64,000 bases of DNA from JAVVHH01 sp965199585 (lineage in GTDB: Bacteria; Pseudomonadota; Alphaproteobacteria; Acetobacterales; Acetobacteraceae), in the NCBI GenBank assembly GCA_965199585.1, contig CBDASI010000002.1, positions 3,410,001 to 3,474,000 on the forward strand. The letters are read 5' to 3'. The notes below the pieces were generated by a model. The model worked only from the letters and a program-made list of their open reading frames with translations. It did not search any database and was not told the DNA's origin. Both the position numbers and the translations under genes were made by a program. Numbering within the stretch: position 1 is the stretch's first letter; each line of letters starts with the position of its first letter. Positions 57,758 to 64,000 of this stretch are shown here, piece by piece.

Positions 57758-59432
57758 CCCGATACGTCTTCACCACCAGGCTCCGCTTGATCTTGTGGCT
57801 GGCGGTCAATAGCCCGTTCTCCACCGTGAACGCCGGTACGATCCGATGCCGGCGCACCCGCTCGGTCGTCGTCATCCGCGCCCCGACCCGGCCCACCGCG
57901 CGCGCCACCGCCTCGGCACTGGCGTCCTCGGCCGCGACGATCAGCGCCGACAGCCCGCTCTCCCCGTCGCCATACACCACCGCCTGCGCGATCTCGGGCT
58001 CGCTCGCCAGCGCTCCCTCGACCTGCGCCGGCGAGACGTTCTCGCCGCCGGACAGCACGATGATGTCCTTCTTTCGGTCCACGATCTCCAGGTAGCCGTC
58101 CTCATCCAGCGTGCCGATGTCGCCGGTATGCAGCCAGCCGTCGACGATGGCCGCCTCCGTGGCCGCCGACTGGCCCCAATAGCCGTCCATCACCAACTCG
58201 CCGCGCACCATGATCTCGCCGTCCTCGGCCAGGCGCAACTCGACACCCACGAGCGGCTTACCGACGGTATGGATCTTTGGGCGCATCGGCGGGTTGGCGC
58301 TTATCACCGGGCCGGCCTCGGTCTGGCCGTAGCCCTGGATGACCATGATCCCCATGGCGAGGAAAAAGCGCCCGATCTCCGGGTCGAGCCGCGCGCCGCC
58401 GGAGATGCCGACGCGGAACCGGCCGCCGAGCCGCTGGCGGATCTTGCGGCGCACCAGGCGGTCGAACACCGGGTTGGCCACGCGGTCGATCAGCGTCGAC
58501 CGCCCATCGAGTCGCCGCAGCCCGGCCGCCAGCGCGCGCTCGAATATCGCCTGTTTGAACGGCGTCTCGCGCTTGAGCGCGGTCAGGATTCGCGTCCGGA
58601 TCGATTCCAGGATCCGCGGCACCAAGGCGAGGATGGTCGGCTGGATCGTGGCCAGGTCCGCCGCGAGGTGCTCGATGCCGCGCGCGTAGACGATCTCGGT
58701 GCCGAGGCTGAGCAGGAAGAACTGCCCCACCGTGTGCTCGAAGCTGTGCGACAGCGGCAGGAAGGAGAGATAGATCTCGTGGTCGAGCTTCAGCGGCCGG
58801 ACCAGCTCGAACGCACCCTCGCAATTGGCCAGCATGGCGCCGTGCGGCAGCATCACCCCGCGCGGTGGGCCGGAGGTGCCGCTGGTGTAGATCAGGCAGG
58901 CGAGCGCGCCGCGGCCGATCTGCTCGGCTTCGGCGGCGATGTCGTCCGGGGACGCCGGGTCGTCGAGCAGCGGGCCGAGCAAAGGGTGCGGGCCCGCCTC
59001 CATGCAGAACAGTAGGTCCAGCCCGGCGGCCATCTCGCCCGCGGCGACGATCTTGCGCGCCAGCGCCAGGGTCGATGCGATGCCTACCCGGGCGCCGCTG
59101 TCGCGCAGCAGGTGAGCGTGATCGGCCTCGGTGTTGACCACGTAGCCGAGCACCGGGACGGCGCGGATCGCCATCAGCGCGGTCTCGACGATCGGCACTT
59201 CGGGACGGCTCTCGCTGACCAGCAGCACGCGGTCGCCCGGCGACACCCCCGCCGCCCGCAACCCGCGCGCCAGCGAGGCCGCCTTGCGCGCGAATTCAGC
59301 CCAACTCGTCGCGTGCCATCCGCCCTGCTCGTAGTGGCGCAGCATCGGGCGCGCCGCCCACTCCCGCGCACGAGCGAACATCATGGTGGGCAGGTTCGGC
59401 CAAGAGGGAAAGACGGCGGGGTACACGTCCAT
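57738..59432 (-). CDS. AMP-dependent acyl-CoA synthetase/ligase
   Basis: ANL-superfamily enzyme of about 564 residues that activates a carboxylic acid, probably a long-chain fatty acid, to acyl-CoA via acyl-AMP. A-motifs: IYTSGTSGPPRGVMLPH (P-loop), GYGQTEAGPVIS, HTGDIGTLDEDGYLEIVDRKKDIIVLSGGENVSP and the catalytic lysine near the end in SHKIKRSLV. The large mid-domain (ESIRTRILTALKRETPFKQAIFERAL) resembles long-chain FadD15/FAA types. Start MDVYPAVFPSWPNLPTMM is chosen; the frame is open to 59552. Divergent from pepF. Confidence 0.88.
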   Translation of the reverse strand: MDVYPAVFPSWPNLPTMMFARAREWAARPMLRHYEQGGWHATSWAEFARKAASLARGLRAAGVSPGDRVLLVSESRPEVPIVETALMAIRAVPVLGYVVNTEADHAHLLRDSGARVGIASTLALARKIVAAGEMAAGLDLLFCMEAGPHPLLGPLLDDPASPDDIAAEAEQIGRGALACLIYTSGTSGPPRGVMLPHGAMLANCEGAFELVRPLKLDHEIYLSFLPLSHSFEHTVGQFFLLSLGTEIVYARGIEHLAADLATIQPTILALVPRILESIRTRILTALKRETPFKQAIFERALAAGLRRLDGRSTLIDRVANPVFDRLVRRKIRQRLGGRFRVGISGGARLDPEIGRFFLAMGIMVIQGYGQTEAGPVISANPPMRPKIHTVGKPLVGVELRLAEDGEIMVRGELVMDGYWGQSAATEAAIVDGWLHTGDIGTLDEDGYLEIVDRKKDIIVLSGGENVSPAQVEGALASEPEIAQAVVYGDGESGLSALIVAAEDASAEAVARAVGRVGARMTTTERVRRHRIVPAFTVENGLLTASHKIKRSLVVKTYRVTAPGA

Positions 59433-59499
59433 GCTTGCTCTACGGGGCGGGAACCCCACCTTCATGCCTCGACTATCAGCACTACAGGATCGGCACCAG

Positions 59500-61302
59500 A
59501 TGCTTCGTTCCCCCGACGGCCAAGGCGCCAGCCCACTTCCGGCTAACGACACACTGCCCGAATGGGACCTGTCGGACCTCTATCCGGCGATGGACAGCGC
59601 GGACCTCGAACGCGACTTCGACGAGGCCGACCGTGCCGCGACCGCGTTCAAAGCGCGCTTGGAGGGTCGCCTGGCCGAGCTGCCCGGTGCCGGGATGGCC
59701 GAGGCGCTGCTCGAGTATCAGCGCATCGAGGAGATCCTGGGCCGATTGATGTCCTACGCCTCGCTGTTGTTCAGCGGCGACGGTACCGACCCGAAGCTCG
59801 GCCAGTTCTATCAGTCGGTCTCCGAGCGCATCACCGCGATCTCGTCTAACCTCATCTTCTTCACCCTCGAGCTGAACCGCCTCGACGACCCGGCGCTGGA
59901 AGCCAAGCTCGCCGACCCCGCGCTGACCCGGTGGGCGCCCTGGTTTCGCGACCTTCGCGTGTTCCGCCAGCATCAGCTCTCCGACGAGGTCGAGAAGCTG
60001 CTGCACGAGAAGGAGGTCACCGGGCGCAGCGCCTGGAGCCGCCTGTTCGACGAGACGGTCGCCGGCATGCGCGTGCCGTTCCGCGGCGAGGAGCTGACGG
60101 TCTCGGACGCGTTGAACAAGATGTCGGACCGTGACCGGTCCGTCCGCGCCGACGCCGCCGCCGCCATCGGCGAGGCGTTCGGTAAGAACATCCGCCTGTT
60201 CTCGCTGATCACCAACACCCTGGCCAAGGACAAGGAGATCGGTGACGGCTGGCGTCGGTATCCCCGCCCGACCAGCTACCGCAATCGGTCCAACATGGTC
60301 GAGGACGAGGTCGTCGATGCGCTGGTGACCGCGGTGACCGGCAATTACGGCCGGCTGTCGCACCGCTACTATCAGTTAAAAGCCAAATGGCTCGGCCTCG
60401 ACAAGCTGCAGCATTGGGACCGCAACGCCCCGCTGCCCAGCGACCAGGATCGCCCGATCAGCTGGGACGAGGCGCGCGACCAGGTTCTGTCCGCCTATGG
60501 CAGCTTCTCGCCGGAACTGGCGCGCATTGGCCAGGACTTCTTCGACAAGCCCTGGATCGACGCCAAGCTCCGCCCCGGCAAGTCCGGCGGCGCCTTCGCG
60601 CACCCGACCGTGCCGTCCGCGCACCCCTATCTGCTGGTTAATTTCCACGGCAAGACCCGCGACGTCATGACGCTCGCCCACGAGCTCGGTCACGGCGTGC
60701 ATCAGCGCCTGTCGAGCGATCAGGGCTACCTGATGTCCGGCACCCCGCTCACCTTGGCCGAGACCGCCAGCGTGTTCGGCGAGATGATGACCTTCCGCGC
60801 CTTGCTCGACGCCGAGACCGACCGGGCCCGCCGCCGCCTCATGCTGGCTTCCAAGGTCGAGGACATGCTGAACACCGTGGTGCGGCAGACCGCCTTCTAC
60901 CAGTTCGAGACCCGGCTTCATGACGAACGCCGCGGCGGCGAGATCCTGCCCGAGCGCATCGGCGAGATCTGGATGCAAGTGCAGACCGAGAGCCTCGGCC
61001 CGGCCTTCGACTTCACGCCGGACTACGCCGTCTACTGGTCGTACATCCCGCACTTCGTGCATTCGCCGTTCTACGTCTACGCCTATGCCTTCGGGGATTG
61101 CCTGGTGAACGCGCTGTATCACGTGTTCCAGGATGGCCACCCCGGGTTCGAACAAAAATACCTTGAGATGCTGCGCGCTGGCGGCACCAAGCGGCACAAG
61201 GAGCTGCTGGCGCCATTCGGTCTGGACGCGACGGACCCGCAATTCTGGAACCGGGGTCTCGACGTGATCTCCGGCTTCATCGACGAGTTGGAGCAAGCAT
61301 AA
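59500..61302 (+). CDS. pepF: Oligoendopeptidase F family (M3B) metallopeptidase
   Basis: Zinc peptidase of about 600 residues that degrades oligopeptides in the cytoplasm. The active site H394ELGH398 lies in LAHELGHGVHQRLSS, and the third ligand is in the following ETASVFGEMM. The N-terminus LPEWDLSDLYPAMDSADLERDFDEAD is the typical PepF opening. Start at 59500 (MLRSPDGQ) is preferred; ATGs at 59464 and earlier are in frame. TAATG overlap with the next gene. Confidence 0.93.
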   Translation: MLRSPDGQGASPLPANDTLPEWDLSDLYPAMDSADLERDFDEADRAATAFKARLEGRLAELPGAGMAEALLEYQRIEEILGRLMSYASLLFSGDGTDPKLGQFYQSVSERITAISSNLIFFTLELNRLDDPALEAKLADPALTRWAPWFRDLRVFRQHQLSDEVEKLLHEKEVTGRSAWSRLFDETVAGMRVPFRGEELTVSDALNKMSDRDRSVRADAAAAIGEAFGKNIRLFSLITNTLAKDKEIGDGWRRYPRPTSYRNRSNMVEDEVVDALVTAVTGNYGRLSHRYYQLKAKWLGLDKLQHWDRNAPLPSDQDRPISWDEARDQVLSAYGSFSPELARIGQDFFDKPWIDAKLRPGKSGGAFAHPTVPSAHPYLLVNFHGKTRDVMTLAHELGHGVHQRLSSDQGYLMSGTPLTLAETASVFGEMMTFRALLDAETDRARRRLMLASKVEDMLNTVVRQTAFYQFETRLHDERRGGEILPERIGEIWMQVQTESLGPAFDFTPDYAVYWSYIPHFVHSPFYVYAYAFGDCLVNALYHVFQDGHPGFEQKYLEMLRAGGTKRHKELLAPFGLDATDPQFWNRGLDVISGFIDELEQA

Positions 61303-62675
61303 TGGCCGATCGCGAGGGCGGCAGCCTGTTCGGCGAGCTCCGCCGCTACGCCAAGACCTCCGGCGCCGTCGGCGGCATCGCCGCGCGCGTGGCCGGCGCC
61401 AAGGTGTTCGGCATCAAGACCGACCGGGCGGCGCATGCCGAGGACCTCAAGAGCATCCTCGGCGGCCTCAAGGGTCCGCTGATGAAGGTCGCGCAGATCC
61501 TGTCGACTATCCCGGATGCTCTGCCGGAGGAATATTCGCAGGAATTGGCGCAACTCCAGGCCAACGCGCCGCCGATGGGCTGGTCGTTCGTCCGCCGCCG
61601 CATGGCCGGCGAGCTCGGGCCGGACTGGCAGTCCAAGTTCAAGAGCTTCGGCCAGGAAGCCGCCGCCGCTGCCAGTCTCGGTCAGGTGCACCGCGCCACC
61701 CTTCCGGATGGACGCGACGTCGCCTGCAAGCTGCAATATCCGGACATGCCGAGCACGGTGGACGCCGACCTCAAGCAGCTGAAGCTCGCGATGAGCGTCT
61801 ACAAGCGCATCGACAAGGTCATCGAAGGCGACGACATCTACGCCGAGATCGCCGACCGCCTGCGCGAGGAACTCGACTACGAGCGCGAGGCATCGCAGCT
61901 GCGGCTCTACCGCATCATGCTGCGCGGTCGCCCCGACGTCAGCGTGCCCGAGCCGGTGCAGGAGCTGACCACCAAGCGGCTGCTGACGATGAGCTGGCTC
62001 AATGGCACCCCGATCCAACAATGGATCGACAGCGACCCGCCGCAGGAAGCGCGCAACCAGCTCGCCAAGGCGCTGTTCTACGGCTGGTACGTGCCGTTCT
62101 ACCGCTTCGGCGTGATCCACGGCGACCCCCATCTCGGCAACTATCAAGTGCGCGCCGACAACAACCTGAACCTGCTCGACCTCGGCGCGATCCGAGTGTT
62201 CCAGCCGAACTTCATTACCGGGGTGATCCACCTCTACGAGGCCATCCGCGACGGCGACAACGACAAGGCGCGGCACGCCTACGAGAACTGGGGTTTCCTG
62301 AACCTCAGCAAGGAACAGCTCGAAGTGCTCAACCAATGGGCGGCCTTCGTCTACGAGCCGCTGCTGGAGAACCGGGTGCGCCGCATCCAGGAGCACGGTG
62401 ACTCGCAATATGGCCGCAGCGTCGCCGAAAAGGTGCACGCCGGGCTGCGGCAGACCGGCAGCGTCCGGCCGCCGCGCGAGTTCGTGCTGATGGACCGTGC
62501 CGCGCTCGGGCTCGGCAGCGTGTTCCTGCGGCTCCGGGCGGAGCTGAATTGGAGCGAGCTGTTCCACGACCTGATCGACGATTTCGACCCCACCAAGGTC
62601 GGTGAACGCCAGGCCGCCGCGCTCGCCGAAGCCGGCGTGCCGCCCTCGCTGATGTCGGCGCAAGCGGCGAGGTGA
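61302..62675 (+). CDS. ABC1/UbiB-family (AarF-like) atypical kinase
   Basis: Atypical protein kinase-like ATPase of 457 residues, related to UbiB/COQ8, usually linked to quinone or lipid metabolism. The family signature is KGPLMKVAQILSTIPDALPEEYSQELAQLQANAPPM (KxGQ-like region). Further motifs are AAAASLGQVHRATLPDGRDVACKLQYP (Ala-rich loop and lysine), EELDYEREASQLRLYR, VIHGDPHLGNYQVR and LLDLGAIRVF. No C-terminal transmembrane pair is visible, unlike UbiB, so it may be a soluble COQ8-like member. Coupled to pepF by TAATG. Confidence 0.9.
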   Translation: MADREGGSLFGELRRYAKTSGAVGGIAARVAGAKVFGIKTDRAAHAEDLKSILGGLKGPLMKVAQILSTIPDALPEEYSQELAQLQANAPPMGWSFVRRRMAGELGPDWQSKFKSFGQEAAAAASLGQVHRATLPDGRDVACKLQYPDMPSTVDADLKQLKLAMSVYKRIDKVIEGDDIYAEIADRLREELDYEREASQLRLYRIMLRGRPDVSVPEPVQELTTKRLLTMSWLNGTPIQQWIDSDPPQEARNQLAKALFYGWYVPFYRFGVIHGDPHLGNYQVRADNNLNLLDLGAIRVFQPNFITGVIHLYEAIRDGDNDKARHAYENWGFLNLSKEQLEVLNQWAAFVYEPLLENRVRRIQEHGDSQYGRSVAEKVHAGLRQTGSVRPPREFVLMDRAALGLGSVFLRLRAELNWSELFHDLIDDFDPTKVGERQAAALAEAGVPPSLMSAQAAR

Positions 62676-62706
62676 TGACCCGTTGGTGTCGTCGCATCAT
62701 CGCCCC

Positions 62707-63762
62707 ATGATGTTCGACACCGACGCCGCCCGCCGCCAAGCCCTCTCCCGCCGTGACCCGGCGGCCGACGGGCACTTCTTCTACGCCGTCCTGACCACCG
62801 GCGTGTTCTGCCGCCCCTCCTGCGCGGCACGGCCGGCCCGGCCGGAGAACCTCCGCTTCTTCGCCTCCGCCTCGTCGGCACAGGCCGACGGCTACCGCGC
62901 CTGCAAGCGTTGCCGCCCGGACGAGCCGGCCAAGGCGCAACGCGACGCCGACACGGTCGCCCGCGCCTGCCGCACCATCGAACGGGCGGACACGCCGCCG
63001 TCGTTGGATGAGTTGGCCGCCGAGGCCGGGCTGTCGCCGTTCCATTTCCACCGCCTGTTCCGTCGCATTGCGGGCGTCACCCCGCGCGCCTATGCCGCGG
63101 CCCACCGTGCCGGCCGCGCCCGCACCGCCCTCGCGCAGGACGACAGCGTCACCACCGCGCTCTTCGCCGCCGGCTTCGGCTCGTCGGCGCGGTTCTATGC
63201 CGAGGCACCCGCGTTGCTCGGCATGACGCCCACGGCCTACCGTGCCCACGGCGCCGGCGAGACGATCCGGTTCGCCGTCGGGGTGGCCAGCCTCGGCCAC
63301 GTTCTGGTCGGCGCGACCGACAAGGGGGTTTGCGCCATCCTGCTCGGCGACGACCCGGCCGCCCTCGAGGCCGACCTCCGCGGCCGCTTCTCCCGCGCCA
63401 GCGTCGCCCCAGCGCCGGACGCGCTCGCCGCCCGGCTCGGCCAGGTGCTCGCGCTGGTCGACGATCCCCGCGGCGGCCACGACCTTCCGCTCGACGTGCG
63501 CGGCACTGCGTTCCAACGTCGGGTCTGGGAGGCCCTGCAGTCGATCCCGCCGGGAGAGACGGTGACCTACGGTGCCTTGGCGACCCGGCTCGGATCGCCC
63601 CGTGCGGTCCGGGCCGTCGCCGGCGCGTGCGCGGCCAATGCCGTCGCCGTCGCGATCCCGTGTCATCGCGTGATCGGCGCCTCCGGTGCGCTGACCGGGT
63701 ATCGCTGGGGCGTCGCGCGCAAGCGTGAACTGCTGGCGCGCGAACGACCCGAGAAAGATTAG
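62707..63762 (+). CDS. ada: Ada: bifunctional DNA repair methyltransferase / transcriptional regulator
   Basis: Adaptive response protein of 351 residues. The N-terminal Zn domain has C35, C39, C66 and C69 (VFCRPSC, ACKRC; C35 would be the methyl-phosphotriester acceptor). An AraC-type HTH region follows (LDELAAEAGLSPFHFHRLFRRIAGVTPRAY). The C-terminal O6-methylguanine methyltransferase domain (AFQRRVWEALQSIPPGETVTYGALA) carries the acceptor Cys319 in AIPCHRVIG. The start could also be the ATG at 62710. The gene lies 31 bp after the ABC1 kinase. Confidence 0.95.
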   Translation: MMFDTDAARRQALSRRDPAADGHFFYAVLTTGVFCRPSCAARPARPENLRFFASASSAQADGYRACKRCRPDEPAKAQRDADTVARACRTIERADTPPSLDELAAEAGLSPFHFHRLFRRIAGVTPRAYAAAHRAGRARTALAQDDSVTTALFAAGFGSSARFYAEAPALLGMTPTAYRAHGAGETIRFAVGVASLGHVLVGATDKGVCAILLGDDPAALEADLRGRFSRASVAPAPDALAARLGQVLALVDDPRGGHDLPLDVRGTAFQRRVWEALQSIPPGETVTYGALATRLGSPRAVRAVAGACAANAVAVAIPCHRVIGASGALTGYRWGVARKRELLARERPEKD

Positions 63763-63816
63763 CCCCGGGTCCGACCGCGCGGTATATCGCGAACCCATTT
63801 GAAGGCTAGCCCACGC

Positions 63817-64000
63817 ATGTCTGACCGATCGGACCGGGACGCGACCCGTTCCGCCCGCCCCGCGTCGATCGGCCTCGTCCTGACGACCGTCGCGCTCGAC
63901 GCCCTCGGCTTCGGCCTGGTGATCCCTATCGTCCCGAGCCTGGTGATGCAGCTCGAGCACGTCTCGGCCGCCCAGACTTCGCTCTGGATGGGCGCCTTGC
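63817..64000 (+). CDS. MFS transporter, partial (TCR/Tet-like N-terminus)
   Basis: Start of a major facilitator protein cut by the right window edge. The 61 visible residues have a charged N-terminus (MSDRSDRDATRSARPAS) and TM1 with LDALGFGLVIPIVPSLVMQLEHVS, the pattern of drug:H+ antiporter-1 tetracycline-resistance-like members. The substrate cannot be inferred from this part. It is 54 bp after ada. Confidence 0.8.
   Translation, partial: MSDRSDRDATRSARPASIGLVLTTVALDALGFGLVIPIVPSLVMQLEHVSAAQTSLWMGAL

Noticed and set aside
63780..63795. Imperfect palindrome GCGGTATATCGC before the MFS gene
   Set aside because: Short and imperfect; without a neighbouring regulator gene in view it cannot be called an operator.
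62329..63960. 543-codon minus-strand frame opposite the ABC1 kinase and ada
   Set aside because: Low-complexity Arg/Gly/Ala-rich translation with no domain; the plus strand carries clear genes.

Overview
This window is a gene-dense, high-GC (roughly two-thirds G+C by eye) chromosomal segment of an alphaproteobacterium. Supporting evidence is the circularly permuted two-piece tmRNA next to an alpha-type SspB, the rnpB-mraZ junction, the FtsZ C-terminal peptide, the glnB-glnA pair and the overall protein sequences. Acetobacteraceae/Rhodospirillales is the most likely placement (inference from protein style, moderate confidence). It is core genome: I see no phage, insertion sequence, CRISPR array or plasmid genes.

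Layout. 1-2672: hflC (cut by the window edge) and hflK on the minus strand, divergent from an mrp/apbC Fe-S carrier gene. 2669-6599: thyX (minus), then a two-piece ssrA (tmRNA) directly followed by sspB, class I fumarase and a small VOC protein. 6596-10927: a tightly overlapping queuosine block (YhhQ-like transporter, queA, tgt, queF, queG) followed by a ribbon-helix-helix protein. 10998-16097: a small unknown gene, DUF2147 and AsmA genes (minus), a DnaJ/TerB protein and an N-acetylmuramoyl-alanine amidase. 16117-16576: RNase P RNA and its terminator. 16671-36692: a complete division and cell wall (dcw) cluster, with four TGGGN operator-like boxes, then mraZ, rsmH, ftsL, ftsI, murE, murF, mraY, murD, ftsW, murG, murC, murB, ddl, ftsQ, ftsA, ftsZ, a terminator and lpxC. 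36738-41292: bamD, recN, a Rossmann-fold protein and an M20 amidohydrolase. 41369-43926 (minus): an orphan periplasmic binding protein, tRNA-His and an aminotransferase. 44108-46106: a sigma-54-type promoter, glnB, glnA and a terminator. 46250-57757: a mixed region with a porin-like protein, two PEP-CTERM proteins, formamidase, tatA, a CHAP lipoprotein, azlD-azlC-recX, a PRC-barrel protein, argD-argF, hslO and a lipoprotein. 57738-64000: an acyl-CoA ligase, oligoendopeptidase F, an ABC1 kinase, ada and the start of an MFS transporter.

How the genes work together. Most of the dcw genes overlap by the ATGA/GTGA type and are probably translationally coupled from precursor synthesis (murE to ddl) through lipid carrier steps (mraY, murG) to the divisome (ftsL, I, W, Q, A, Z). 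The ssrA-sspB pair links tagging of stalled nascent chains to delivery of the tagged proteins to ClpXP. The que block covers late queuosine synthesis from preQ0 onward. glnB-glnA is the nitrogen-sensing pair.

No convincing wholly new system was found. The most interesting points are the tmRNA tag with an unusual IAA ending beside sspB, the four-box MraZ operator, a palindromic repeat pair translated as the C-terminus of MurB, a YAQPA repeat in FtsL that is echoed in the FtsZ linker, and a sigma-54-like promoter in front of a PEP-CTERM gene.
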